Below, one piece after another: positions 8,112 through 17,085 of a DNA stretch of 64,000 nt. Below the pieces are notes generated by a model. It worked only from the letters and a program-made list of their open reading frames with translations. It had not been told where the DNA came from and ran no database searches. Numbering within the stretch: the stretch's first letter is position 1; the number at the start of each line of letters is the position of its first letter. Source of the stretch: Paenibacillus sp. XY044 (GTDB lineage: Bacteria > Bacillota > Bacilli > Paenibacillales > Paenibacillaceae); contig NZ_NQMO01000003.1 of assembly GCF_002257645.1 (NCBI RefSeq), forward strand, positions 310,001 to 374,000, given 5' to 3'. Both the position numbers and the translations under genes were made by a program.

Positions 8112-9122
8112 ATGAGAAAGGGAAAACGTGGATTCGCCCTGGTGCTTGCGGCGGTTCTCCTTTGCGCAGCCGTGCTGTCCGGTTGCTCCGGAAGCAAAGG
8201 CGACGTGAAGGTCAAAATCGGCGAAGTGACGCGCTCGGTATTTTACGCACCGGAGTATGTGGCGCTTGGGAAAGGTTTTTTTAAGGAAGAAGGACTGGAT
8301 GTGGAGCTGCAAACGATTCCCGGTGGGGATAAGACGATGACCGCGCTGCTCTCGGGTGCCATCGATGTGGCCCTGGTGGGATCCGAGACGTCGATTTACG
8401 TATATCAGCAGGGATCGGACGATCCGGTGATCAACTTCGGACAGGTGACGCAGACGGACGGCACGTTCCTCGTATCGAGACAGGATGAGGGTGAGTTGGA
8501 CTGGAATCAGCTGAAAGGGAAAACCTTTCTCGGGCAGCGCAAAGGCGGCATGCCGCAGATGGCCGGTGAGTTTACGCTGAGAAAGCATGGCATCGATCCG
8601 CATCAGGATCTGAACCTGATCCAAAACATCGATTTTGCTAATATCGCTTCGGCGTATCTGTCCGGCACGGGCGAATACGTGCAGCTGTTTGAGCCGCAGG
8701 CCTCGATTTTTGAAAAAGAAGGCAAAGGGCATGTCGTCGCCTCATTCGGGGTAGAGAGCGGACATTTGCCCTATACGGTCTTTATGAGCAAGCAGAGCTA
8801 TATCAAGAAAAATGCGGAAACCGTCCAGAAATTTACGAACGCGCTCCAAAAGGCGCAAAATTGGGTGCAGCAGCATACTCCCGAGGAGATCGCTGACGTC
8901 ATTCTTCCTTATTTCAAGGACACCGACAAGGATATTGTCGTGTCGTCGGTCAAACGGTATAAGGATCAGGGGACTTATGCCACAGATCCCGTCGTGGATG
9001 AGACGGAGTGGAACAACCTGCTGGATGTCATGGATCAGGCGGGTGAACTGAAGGAGAAGGTGCCTGCCTCCGCCATCGTAGACAACAGTTTTGCCGAAAA
9101 GGCCAAATCGTCCGTGAAATAA
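8112..9122 (+). CDS. ABC transporter substrate-binding lipoprotein, NitT/TauT (NMT1/SsuA-like) type
   Basis: Extracytoplasmic binding protein of an importer, lipid-anchored at the lipobox L-S-G-C (SGCSGSKGD). The mature part has the NMT1/SsuA-like fold: VKIGEVTRSVFYAPEYVALG, then FFKEEGLDVELQ, and the ligand loop LVGSETSIYV. The wording is close to Bacillus YtlA. The ligand (sulfonate, thiamine precursor or other small organic molecule) cannot be read off; no riboswitch precedes it. GGAGG (8098-8102) lies nine bases from the ATG at 8112 and only three from an ATG at 8106. First gene of a three-gene operon with the ATPase and permease. Confidence 0.85.
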   Translation: MRKGKRGFALVLAAVLLCAAVLSGCSGSKGDVKVKIGEVTRSVFYAPEYVALGKGFFKEEGLDVELQTIPGGDKTMTALLSGAIDVALVGSETSIYVYQQGSDDPVINFGQVTQTDGTFLVSRQDEGELDWNQLKGKTFLGQRKGGMPQMAGEFTLRKHGIDPHQDLNLIQNIDFANIASAYLSGTGEYVQLFEPQASIFEKEGKGHVVASFGVESGHLPYTVFMSKQSYIKKNAETVQKFTNALQKAQNWVQQHTPEEIADVILPYFKDTDKDIVVSSVKRYKDQGTYATDPVVDETEWNNLLDVMDQAGELKEKVPASAIVDNSFAEKAKSSVK

Positions 9123-9145
9123 AATTTAGAAAGGAGATCGTGCGC

Positions 9146-9916
9146 ATGGAGCCGGTAGTCGAACTTAAAAATTTGACGCATGTATATGTCAATGACAGAG
9201 AAGCTTCGCTGGCTGTCGAAGGACTCAATCTGGCGGTGAATCCCGGGGAGTTCATCAGCCTGGTCGGACCGAGCGGATGCGGAAAAACGACGATTCTGTC
9301 CATGATCGCCGGGCTCTTGCCTCCGACGAAGGGCGAGGTGCTCGTGTATGGACGGAAGGTGGAGGGGCCTTCGCCGGATGTCGGGTATATGCTGCAGCAG
9401 GATTATTTGTTTCCTTGGCGCACGATCCTTCAAAACGCGGCCATCGGGCTCGAGGTGACGGGGCGCCTGCAGCGGGAATCGATGGCGAATCTGACGCAGC
9501 TGCTTGACGAAATGGGATTGGTAGGAACGGGCAGCTCATACCCGCAGCATCTGTCGGGTGGAATGAGGCAGCGGGTTGCACTGGTACGGACGCTGTCGAC
9601 CGACCCGGGGTTACTCCTGCTCGACGAGCCCTTCTCAGCCCTTGACTATCAGACCAAGCTGCAGCTTGAAGATTTGATTGCCGGAACGCTGAGAGAGAAG
9701 AAAAAGACGGCGATTCTGGTCACGCATGACTTATCCGAGGCGGTGGCCGTCAGCGACCGGGTCATTCTGCTCGGCAAAAATCCGGGCCGAATCCGCCGAA
9801 CCTTTGAGGTACCCGGGCATATACGGGATACGCAGCCTTTCTACGCCAGAAAGGAGGAAGGTTTCAATGAATTGTTTCATGAAATCTGGCGCGAGATGGA
9901 GTCGGAGGAAGACTGA
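9146..9916 (+). CDS. ABC transporter ATP-binding protein, NitT/TauT type
   Basis: Energises the importer encoded on both sides. The 256 residues contain Walker A GPSGCGKTT, Q-loop YMLQQDYLFPW, signature LSGGMRQRV, Walker B LLLLDEPFSALD and H-loop LVTHDLSEA, the pattern of SsuB/TauB ATPases. AAGGAG lies nine bases from the ATG at 9146; a GTG at 9140 is a less likely start. It begins 23 bases after the binding-protein gene. Confidence 0.9.
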   Translation: MEPVVELKNLTHVYVNDREASLAVEGLNLAVNPGEFISLVGPSGCGKTTILSMIAGLLPPTKGEVLVYGRKVEGPSPDVGYMLQQDYLFPWRTILQNAAIGLEVTGRLQRESMANLTQLLDEMGLVGTGSSYPQHLSGGMRQRVALVRTLSTDPGLLLLDEPFSALDYQTKLQLEDLIAGTLREKKKTAILVTHDLSEAVAVSDRVILLGKNPGRIRRTFEVPGHIRDTQPFYARKEEGFNELFHEIWREMESEED

Positions 9917-9942
9917 TCAATGTAAGAAAGGAGGCGGCGCGT

Positions 9943-10788
9943 GTGAACAGCGTGCTTAGATCGGATGAAGTAATCCGGCGAGACCGGAATTCCGGTCTCG
10001 ATGCTCTGCATCAAGATCATTTGCGCCGCCGGCGCAAGCAGCGGACGCAGGTACTGTCCGTGCAGATGGCCATTCTTGTGCTGTTCTTTGCCTTGTGGGA
10101 AGTTGCCGGACGTTTGAAATGGATCGACGTGCTGTTGTTCAGCTATCCGAGCAAAGTGTTCGCGCAAATTTGGAAGGATGCGGTCAGCGGCGAGCTATGG
10201 GGACATTTGGGCGTAACGGTGGGCGAGACGGTCGTCGGATTTTTGCTGGGAACGATTGTGGGGACGCTGCTGGCTGTTCTGATCTGGTGGTCGCCGTTTC
10301 TTTCAAAAGTACTGGATCCGTATATGGTCGTATTCAACAGCATGCCGAAAGTGGCGCTCGGTCCGATCTTCATCGTGATGTTCGGCGCAGGCTTTATGGC
10401 CATTACCATTACGACGCTGTCGATTACCGTTATTGTGACAACGCTGGTCGTTTATAACGCATTTAAGGAAGTGGACCCGAATCTGGTCAAGGTTGTCCGC
10501 ACGTTTGGCGGAACCCGCAGGCAAATATTCAACCAAGTCATTCTCCCGGCATCGTTCCCGACGATCATTTCCACGCTGAAAGTTAATGTAGGCATGGCAT
10601 GGGTCGGCGTGATCGTCGGCGAGTTTCTTGTCGCAAAAATGGGGCTCGGCTATTTGATCATATACGGATTTCAGGTATTCAACTTTACGCTGGTACTTGC
10701 CAGCCTGATTATTATCGCGGTCGTCGCCACCGCCATGTACCAGCTGGTCGTTTATATCGAAAGAAAGCTGCTTGCGCATCGGCAGTAG
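9943..10788 (+). CDS. ABC transporter permease, NitT/TauT (SsuC-like) type
   Basis: Inner-membrane channel subunit, 281 residues, with about six hydrophobic segments after a basic cytosolic N-terminus (RRRRKQRTQ). The ATPase-contact EAA loop is visible as the stretch KEVDPNLVKVVRTFGGTRRQ followed by VILPASFPTI, near residues 170-205. GTG start with AAAGGAGG nine bases upstream. Last gene of the importer operon. The 225 bases that follow contain no convincing terminator. Confidence 0.88.
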   Translation: MNSVLRSDEVIRRDRNSGLDALHQDHLRRRRKQRTQVLSVQMAILVLFFALWEVAGRLKWIDVLLFSYPSKVFAQIWKDAVSGELWGHLGVTVGETVVGFLLGTIVGTLLAVLIWWSPFLSKVLDPYMVVFNSMPKVALGPIFIVMFGAGFMAITITTLSITVIVTTLVVYNAFKEVDPNLVKVVRTFGGTRRQIFNQVILPASFPTIISTLKVNVGMAWVGVIVGEFLVAKMGLGYLIIYGFQVFNFTLVLASLIIIAVVATAMYQLVVYIERKLLAHRQ

Positions 10789-11013
10789 GGAGCGGCCTGG
10801 AGTGGCCGGTACTGCGGAGACGGGACAGGGAAGGCATGCAACGGACTTTGTCGTTATTCCAGGGAGCCTTCGCCCTTTCCCGAACCGCAGCATGACCAGT
10901 GTTTGATTAACATTGAATGTATTTCTGAAAATTTCATAACCATGTCACGTTGTGTGAACCATCAAAATCAAGTACCATGAAATACGTCAACATGTATAGA
11001 GAGAGGCGGTTTC

Positions 11014-11991
11014 ATGGGTTTTCGTATTATTAAAACGGCTATTGCAACGCTGATGGCAATTCTGATCTCGGATGCCTGCGGCGTGACTGGACCGCTGTCT
11101 GCGGGCATTTTGGCCGTGCTTGGGGTCGATGTTACGCGAAAAAGGAGCCTGAAGACGGTGTCTGCGCGCTTTTTCGCCTCGCTGCTGGGACTGTTTTTTG
11201 CCTGCATTTTATTTGAGCTGCTGGGATTCCATTACTGGGTGCTCGCGATTTATATTCTGATCGCCTTTCCGGCCATCACCCGCGCAAACTTTAAGGAAGG
11301 TATCGTTACAAGCTCGGTCGTGGTGTTCCGGGTCTTTGGCAGCGCGGAAGTCAGCACGGAAGTCATCGTGACGCAGATTGAACTGCTCGTGATCGGACTT
11401 GGCTCGGCCATGCTCGTCAATATGGTGTACATGCCCAGGACATCTGAGCAGATGACGACGATTCGCAAACGGGTGGATGAGCAGTTTTCGAAAATTTTCA
11501 GACAGATTGCACTGACTCTTCGTGACCCTTCCTACGTATGGGACGGGCATGAGCTCATAGCCGCAGGAAAAGCGATTCAGAGCGGCAAGGAAGCTGCGAG
11601 CCGGGAGATGGAGAACCAGGTGCTGCATCCCGACGAGTCGTGGACCATCTATTTTTATATGAGAAAAGAGCAGCTGGAGTCGATCCAAAATATGCTGCAG
11701 CTCATTTCCCACGTATTTCAGAAGCTGCCTCAGGCCGATGACGTAGCCGAGCTGTTCGAACAGCTCAGCCGGGATGTCACGGAGGAAAACTACACGGGGC
11801 GCACGGAGAAGCTGCTGATTGCCCTCGAGAAGGAATTTAAAGAAATGGAGCTTCCGGGGACGCGGGAGGAGTTTGAAGTCAGGTCGGCCATTCTGCAGCT
11901 GATCCGCGAGCTCGGACAATATTTGAAAATCGCCAAAAAGAATAAAACACCGGCGCCGGGCAAGATCCGGAAAAGCTCCGAGATGTCCTGA
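11014..11991 (+). CDS. aromatic acid exporter family membrane protein (YqjA-like)
   Basis: A 325-residue protein with an N-terminal half of four to five membrane helices (IIKTAIATLMAILISDACG, FFASLLGLFFACILFELLG, WVLAIYILIAFPAI, LLVIGLGSAMLVNMVYMP) and a soluble helical C-terminal half beginning near residue 145 (RKRVDEQFSKIFRQIALTL). This is the ArAE_1 plus ArAE_1_C layout of Bacillus YqjA; an export role for small aromatic acids is suggested only by family. A good AGAGAGGCGG site precedes the ATG. Monocistronic. Confidence 0.8.
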   Translation: MGFRIIKTAIATLMAILISDACGVTGPLSAGILAVLGVDVTRKRSLKTVSARFFASLLGLFFACILFELLGFHYWVLAIYILIAFPAITRANFKEGIVTSSVVVFRVFGSAEVSTEVIVTQIELLVIGLGSAMLVNMVYMPRTSEQMTTIRKRVDEQFSKIFRQIALTLRDPSYVWDGHELIAAGKAIQSGKEAASREMENQVLHPDESWTIYFYMRKEQLESIQNMLQLISHVFQKLPQADDVAELFEQLSRDVTEENYTGRTEKLLIALEKEFKEMELPGTREEFEVRSAILQLIRELGQYLKIAKKNKTPAPGKIRKSSEMS

Positions 11992-11996
11992 TGCAC

Positions 11997-12028
11997 TAAA
12001 AACCTTGGCTGCCGCCAAGGTTTTTTTA
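11997..12028 (+). terminator. intrinsic terminator
   Basis: AAACCTTGG/CCAAGGTTT stem with a CTGCCG-type loop and a T run, six bases after the YqjA-like stop. Confidence 0.9.
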
Positions 12029-12192
12029 TACAATGAAAGCCGCATAAAATAGATTAACCAGAGGATTCCAGACTAGATTAACAGGGCCGTAAAATCCCGG
12101 CCAGACAAGGAATTGCCGGATGCCGGTCATAGCATTATTCCTATTCTAGCCGGGTCGCCAGAATAATATTTCATTCATTTATGCTCGTTTAA

Positions 12193-12221
12193 TCAACAAA
12201 TGCCTATGTCCTGCATACACT
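12193..12221 (+). promoter_or_regulatory. candidate sigma-E promoter of cotE
   Basis: CATACACT at 12214-12221 fits the sigma-E -10 consensus CATACAnT; the -35 (TCAACAA, 12193-12199) is a weak match at a 14-base distance. It would start transcription about 12 bases before the cotE ribosome binding site. B. subtilis cotE has a sigma-E promoter. Confidence 0.5.
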
Positions 12222-12253
12222 TAAGTGAATGATTGTATGGAGGAGGTTCAAAG

Positions 12254-12814
12254 ATGTCATTAAGTGATAAACATCAATGTAGAGAGATCATCACGAAAGC
12301 GATCTGCGGCAAGGGTCGTAAGTTCTCTACCGTAACACATACCGTGACTCCGCCTCATAATCCTACCAGTATTTTAGGGGCATGGATTATAAACCATCAG
12401 TACGAAGCGGTTGCCGCAGGCGACGGAATTGAAGTTATTGGTACTTACGATATCAACATCTGGTATTCCTATGACAAAAACTCCCAAACCGACGTCGGCA
12501 AAGAAACGGTATCTTATGTAGAATTCGTTCCGCTGTCTTACCTGGATCCGAAACACCGGGCTTCAACCGTCGAAGTCTCTGCGGAGGCCACGCAGGAGCC
12601 GAGCTGCGTTGAAGCTAGTGTCTCTTCGGGAGGCGGCAATGTCATCATTCGCGTGGAGCGGGAATTCGCGGTCGAGCTCGTCGCCGAGACCAAGGTGCGC
12701 GTATTGGTGTGCAGCCGCGGCCATGGCGACTATGACGACAAAGAGTTCGAGTTCGCCAGCGATGATGGGGACTATGAGGATCTCGACCCCGATTCACTTG
12801 AAGATGAGCTGTAA
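12254..12814 (+). CDS. cotE: outer spore coat morphogenetic protein
   Basis: CotE assembles the outer coat of the forespore on the mother-cell side and recruits many coat proteins. The 186 residues match the family: N-terminal SDKHQCREIITKAICGKGRK, central GAWIINHQYEA and GTYDINIWYSYDKNSQT, and a strongly acidic C-terminus (DDGDYEDLDPDSLEDEL). GGAGGTT is eight bases upstream of the ATG. A sigma-E-like -10 precedes the gene and a tight terminator follows it. Position upstream of mutS-mutL is the conserved Bacillales order. Confidence 0.95.
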   Translation: MSLSDKHQCREIITKAICGKGRKFSTVTHTVTPPHNPTSILGAWIINHQYEAVAAGDGIEVIGTYDINIWYSYDKNSQTDVGKETVSYVEFVPLSYLDPKHRASTVEVSAEATQEPSCVEASVSSGGGNVIIRVEREFAVELVAETKVRVLVCSRGHGDYDDKEFEFASDDGDYEDLDPDSLEDEL

Positions 12815-12871
12815 ATCGTAGAGCAAGGAAAAGAGGTATGATGTACTATATGCCGGGAGAGCGGCGGCGAA

Positions 12872-12896
12872 GAGGGCGGATGCCCTCCTTTTTTTA
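12872..12896 (+). terminator. terminator of cotE
   Basis: GAGGGC-GGAT-GCCCTC hairpin followed by CTTTTTTT. Confidence 0.9.
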
Positions 12897-12927
12897 TTTT
12901 ATTTTCTAAGATGAAGGGGAGATAAGG

Positions 12928-14187
12928 GTGACAGAAGTGGAAAAAGCAGCCCGCTATGCCGGATGGCCCGACCGGATCAAGCATGCCCGCCTGGTCCGAT
13001 CCGGCATCAGCTCCCTTCTGCTGCCGGAAGAGGACCCTGCTGGCGAGGAGTCCGCGCGTTACCGGCGAAGATACGCCGTAAACGTCACTTGCCTGCAGGC
13101 CGTTGACTTGAAACGTGTCGAAGGAAGCGCAGACGGCTTCCGTGTTCCCGTAGGTTCGGCCCATGGAGGTGGTGCACCACTCATTGGCCTGTATGCCCGC
13201 CTGGAGAAGGCGGCGGTGCGGGCCCTTTATACGCTTGGTCTGGACGCAGGTGAAGTCGTGCTGGCGTCCTGTGGGGAGCGGAAATACGGGGTCGAGCGCG
13301 TCACGCCTTCCCCCGGAGTGAAAGATCCGCGAATCAGGGCGCGCTATGACCGGGCGGAGGCGGAGCTTGCCCGCCGGCTGCGACGGGAAGAGGAGGAAGA
13401 AATCCATCTCGTGATGGGCATGGATCCGGAGTTTGTGCTTGTGGATGCGGGCAGCAACGAAATGGTTCCCGCCTCCCGGTTTTTGGACCGGGAGGGGGAG
13501 GTCGGTTGCGATGCCGTTCACGGCGAGGGCTTCACGACCTTCCCCATTGCCGAGCTTCGCCCGGATCCAAGCGGAGACCCCACCGGTCTGCTCAAGCGCC
13601 TGATGTTCACGATGCAGGTTGCCGGCCGGATGATCGGGGACCGGTCGCTCATCTGGCAGGCGGGGGGCATGCCCAGACCGGGTTTGCCGCTCGGCGGGCA
13701 TCTGCATTTCAGCGGCGTCGTGCTTACCCCGGAGCTGCTGCGGGCGCTGGATAACTACTTAACGCTGCCCGTCTCGCTGCTCGAAGACGAGAGCAGCCGG
13801 TCGCGGCGGCCCAAATACGGATATTTGGGCGACTTTCGCCGCCAGCCGCACGGCGGTTTCGAATACCGCACGCTGCCGAGCTTTCTCGTATCTCCCCTGC
13901 TGGCCAAAGGGGTGGTGTACCTCTCGTATTTGATCGTCAGCCATTATAGAGAGCTGCGGATGCGGCCTCTGGACGCGAGCGAGCGAATCCATCGGGCGTA
14001 TTACCAGGGAGACCGCGAGGTGCTGAAGACAGCCGTTCAGCCGCTGCTCGGAGAGATCAGGCAGCTGCCGAATTACGGCAATTACGCCGGCTCCATCGAG
14101 CCGCTGCTGGCGCATATCGAGCGGGGAACGACGTGGAACGAGAGCAGGGATATCAGGCCGCTGTGGAACATTCCGGTCGAACCTTGA
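12928..14187 (+). CDS. putative COOH-NH2 ligase (phage phiEco32-like amidoligase type 2)
   Basis: A 419-residue protein resembling the COOH-NH2 ligase type 2 family, a glutamine-synthetase/ATP-grasp-like group predicted to join a carboxyl to an amine. Supporting segments: MGMDPEFVLVD (about 168-178), FPIAELRPDPSGDP (metal/carboxylate region), GGHLHFSG (about 256-263), and FEYRTLPSFL (about 311-320), in the order used by such enzymes. The first 165 residues are variable. GTG start with AAGGGGAG upstream. It sits alone between cotE and mutS. Whether it acts on spore-coat or wall peptides is only inferred from position. Confidence 0.72.
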   Translation: MTEVEKAARYAGWPDRIKHARLVRSGISSLLLPEEDPAGEESARYRRRYAVNVTCLQAVDLKRVEGSADGFRVPVGSAHGGGAPLIGLYARLEKAAVRALYTLGLDAGEVVLASCGERKYGVERVTPSPGVKDPRIRARYDRAEAELARRLRREEEEEIHLVMGMDPEFVLVDAGSNEMVPASRFLDREGEVGCDAVHGEGFTTFPIAELRPDPSGDPTGLLKRLMFTMQVAGRMIGDRSLIWQAGGMPRPGLPLGGHLHFSGVVLTPELLRALDNYLTLPVSLLEDESSRSRRPKYGYLGDFRRQPHGGFEYRTLPSFLVSPLLAKGVVYLSYLIVSHYRELRMRPLDASERIHRAYYQGDREVLKTAVQPLLGEIRQLPNYGNYAGSIEPLLAHIERGTTWNESRDIRPLWNIPVEP

Positions 14188-14206
14188 TTCCCGCCCACTT
14201 ACTTTC

Positions 14207-14215
14207 TGTTATAAT
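14207..14215 (+). promoter_or_regulatory. extended -10 promoter of mutS
   Basis: TGTTATAAT (TGn-TATAAT), 36 bases before the preferred mutS ATG; a TTGATT at 14184 lies 20 bases upstream, too far for a classic -35. Confidence 0.6.
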
Positions 14216-14250
14216 AGGGCGTGAGCACAAGTGAAGTCTGGAGGTACCTC

Positions 14251-17028
14251 ATGGCCAAGTATACGCCAATGATTGAACAATATTTGGAAATCAAGCAGCA
14301 AGCCCAGGATGCATTTTTGTTTTTCCGCCTGGGCGATTTTTACGAAATGTTCTTCGAGGACGCCCTAAAGGCCTCCCGGGAACTGGAAATTACGCTGACC
14401 GGCCGGGAAGGCGGAGGGGACGAGAAAATCCCGATGTGCGGGGTTCCCTACCATTCGGCTGAGAGTTACATACAGCGGCTGATCGAGAAGGGCTACAAGG
14501 TTGCCATTTGCGAACAGCTGGAAGACCCGTCAGTGACCAAAGGTATGGTCAAGCGCGGCATCGTCCGCGTCGTAACGCCGGGGACCATCATGGAAGGTAA
14601 AAACATCGCCGACAAATCCAACAACTATTTGGTGTGCGTAACCGAGACCGACCGGATGATGTCACTGGCGGCCTGCGATCTGTCGACTGGCGAGCTGTAC
14701 GTGACTTCCATGTCGGCATCGGTGGAATGGCTGCGCGACGAAATCGGCATCTACGAACCGGTGGAAGTGATCGGCGATGCGAAGATGGTGGATTTGATCA
14801 AGGCCGAGCAGCTCCAATGGAGCCGGCCTGTCGTCTACACGCCATGGGAGAAGCGGGAGGAGCAGACGGTCCGGGCGCAGTTCGGCGAATCGGCCTGGGC
14901 CCGGCTAGATCCGGAGCGCCAGGCATGCGTCGCCGTGCTCATCTCGTATCTAAGTGAGACTCAGCGGCGTTCGCTCGGCCAGCTGACGCAAATTTCACCT
15001 TATGAGCCGGGCCATTACATGATTCTCGATCCGTTTACGCGGCGGAACCTGGAGCTGGTGGAGACGGTGCGCGACCGATCCAAGAAAGGATCGCTGCTCT
15101 GGCTGCTGGACCGGACCGAAACATCGATGGGGGCCCGGCTGCTGCGCAGATGGATCGACAAGCCCCTTTTGCACCGGGGACCGATCGAAGAGCGCCTGGA
15201 AGCTGTAGAACATCTCTACAACCAGTTTATTCTGCGGGAAGATCTGCGGGCTGCGCTTAAAGATATTTACGACCTGGAGCGGCTGGTCGCGCGAATCGCC
15301 TTCGGCAATGCGAACGGGCGGGATCTGAACGCCCTCAAGCTGTCGCTGGCGCAAATTCCTTCCTTGAAGGAACTGTGCGCATCGTCGGCTTCTTCCACCC
15401 TGCAGAAGCTAGCGGCGGAGATGGACGAATGCCGGGATCTTTATGAAGCGATCGAAGCGGCAATCGTCGACGATCCGCCCGTATCCGTGCGGGACGGAGG
15501 CTTGATCAAGCCGGGATATCACGATTACCTGGACGAGCTGCGGGAAGCCAGCGTGAACGGCAAACGCTGGATTGCCGAGCTCGAGGCCAAGGAACGTGAA
15601 GCGACGGGCATCCGCTCGCTGAAGGTCGGATTCAATAAAGTGTTCGGATATTATATTGAAGTGACCAAATCGAATCTGGGCACCCTGCCGGAAGGCCGGT
15701 ACGAACGGAAGCAGACGCTGGCCAATGCCGAGCGGTTCGTGACGCCGGAATTGAAGGAGAAAGAGGGGCTCATTCTGGAAGCCCAGGAGAAAATGGTGGA
15801 CCTGGAATACTCCCTCTTCAGCGGACTGAGGGACAGGTTGAGCGGGGAAATTCCGCGGCTGCAGGCACTGGCCGAGAAGGTTGCCGTTACTGACGTCTAC
15901 CAGTCGCTGGCTGCCGTCAGCGCGGAGCAAGGCTTCGTGAAGCCCAAGCTGACCGATGGCTATGACCTGGTCGTAGAGAACGGGCGCCATCCGGTGGTCG
16001 AGGCGGTGATGAAGGATGCCTCCTTCATTGCCAACGGGGCCCGGCTGACCCGGGAGGAAGCGGCGATTCTGCTCATTACCGGGCCAAATATGGCCGGAAA
16101 GAGCACGTATATGAGGCAGGTGGCGCTCATATCGATCATGGCTCAGATCGGCTGCTTCGTGCCGGCCAAGGCGGCGGAAATTCCGCTCGTGGACCGGATC
16201 TTCACCCGGATCGGTGCGGCGGATGACCTGATTGGCGGCCAGAGCACGTTCATGGTGGAAATGGCCGACATCCAGGTCATGACCGAAAAAGCGACGCCGC
16301 GGAGCTTGATCATTATCGATGAGCTGGGCCGGGGCACGTCCACCAGCGAAGGCATGGCTATCGCCCAGGCGGTGATCGAGTATGTGCACGATACGATCGG
16401 CTGCAAGGCGCTCGTATCGACCCATTTTCACGAGCTGGCGCATTTGGAGGAAAGCCTGCAGCGCCTGCGCAATTACTCCATGGCGGTCCAGGAGAGCGGA
16501 GACAAGGTCCACTTCCTGCGGAAGCTGATTTCCGGGCCTGCGGGCAGCAGTTACGGCATCTACTGCGCTAGACTCGCCGGGCTGCCGTCCACCATCATCG
16601 GACGGGCATACACGCTGCTGCAGGGCCTGGAGGAGAGCGCGGCTCAGGCGGCAGCAACCGCAGAGGCGACCAAGGCGGAACCGACTGCGCAGCTCAGGGA
16701 GCGTATGGACACTACAGGTCAATACCGTCCGCTGGCGGATATAGAAGCTGGCCGCGCCGTACCGGACGCTGGAACTTCCGGGCCGGAGATTGCTCCGGCT
16801 GCCGGACAGGCAGCTGGAAGCCCGGCGGAAGTCGTGCAGCTCTCGATATTCGGGGACGAGGACCTGGAGCCGGTGAAGCGGAACGCTGCCGCTCCCGAGC
16901 CGCAGCCGATGCATCCGTCGATATCGCAAATCGTGGAATCGGTGAAGAGCGCCGACGTCATGAACATGACGCCGCTGCAGGCCATGCAGCTGCTGAACGA
17001 GCTGAAAATGAAGGCAAAGGATCTGTAA
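14251..17028 (+). CDS. mutS: DNA mismatch repair protein MutS
   Basis: Recognises mismatches and small loops as a dimer and recruits MutL. The mismatch-wedge motif FFRLGDFYEMF is near residue 25; Walker A GPNMAGKST near 611; Walker B and signature IIDELGRGTSTSEG near 690; the helix-turn-helix follows. From about 800 there is an Ala/Glu-rich linker, then a conserved C-terminal tail (HPSISQIVESVKS). At 925 residues it is longer than the B. subtilis protein because of that linker. GGAGGT is six bases from the ATG at 14251; an in-frame GTG at 14221 lies within the promoter region. Operon with mutL. Confidence 0.96.
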   Translation: MAKYTPMIEQYLEIKQQAQDAFLFFRLGDFYEMFFEDALKASRELEITLTGREGGGDEKIPMCGVPYHSAESYIQRLIEKGYKVAICEQLEDPSVTKGMVKRGIVRVVTPGTIMEGKNIADKSNNYLVCVTETDRMMSLAACDLSTGELYVTSMSASVEWLRDEIGIYEPVEVIGDAKMVDLIKAEQLQWSRPVVYTPWEKREEQTVRAQFGESAWARLDPERQACVAVLISYLSETQRRSLGQLTQISPYEPGHYMILDPFTRRNLELVETVRDRSKKGSLLWLLDRTETSMGARLLRRWIDKPLLHRGPIEERLEAVEHLYNQFILREDLRAALKDIYDLERLVARIAFGNANGRDLNALKLSLAQIPSLKELCASSASSTLQKLAAEMDECRDLYEAIEAAIVDDPPVSVRDGGLIKPGYHDYLDELREASVNGKRWIAELEAKEREATGIRSLKVGFNKVFGYYIEVTKSNLGTLPEGRYERKQTLANAERFVTPELKEKEGLILEAQEKMVDLEYSLFSGLRDRLSGEIPRLQALAEKVAVTDVYQSLAAVSAEQGFVKPKLTDGYDLVVENGRHPVVEAVMKDASFIANGARLTREEAAILLITGPNMAGKSTYMRQVALISIMAQIGCFVPAKAAEIPLVDRIFTRIGAADDLIGGQSTFMVEMADIQVMTEKATPRSLIIIDELGRGTSTSEGMAIAQAVIEYVHDTIGCKALVSTHFHELAHLEESLQRLRNYSMAVQESGDKVHFLRKLISGPAGSSYGIYCARLAGLPSTIIGRAYTLLQGLEESAAQAAATAEATKAEPTAQLRERMDTTGQYRPLADIEAGRAVPDAGTSGPEIAPAAGQAAGSPAEVVQLSIFGDEDLEPVKRNAAAPEPQPMHPSISQIVESVKSADVMNMTPLQAMQLLNELKMKAKDL

Positions 17029-17085
17029 ATAAGTGGGACAAGGCCTATTGTCCGTTCATATCTTTTTATGAAATGGGGGAACGGT

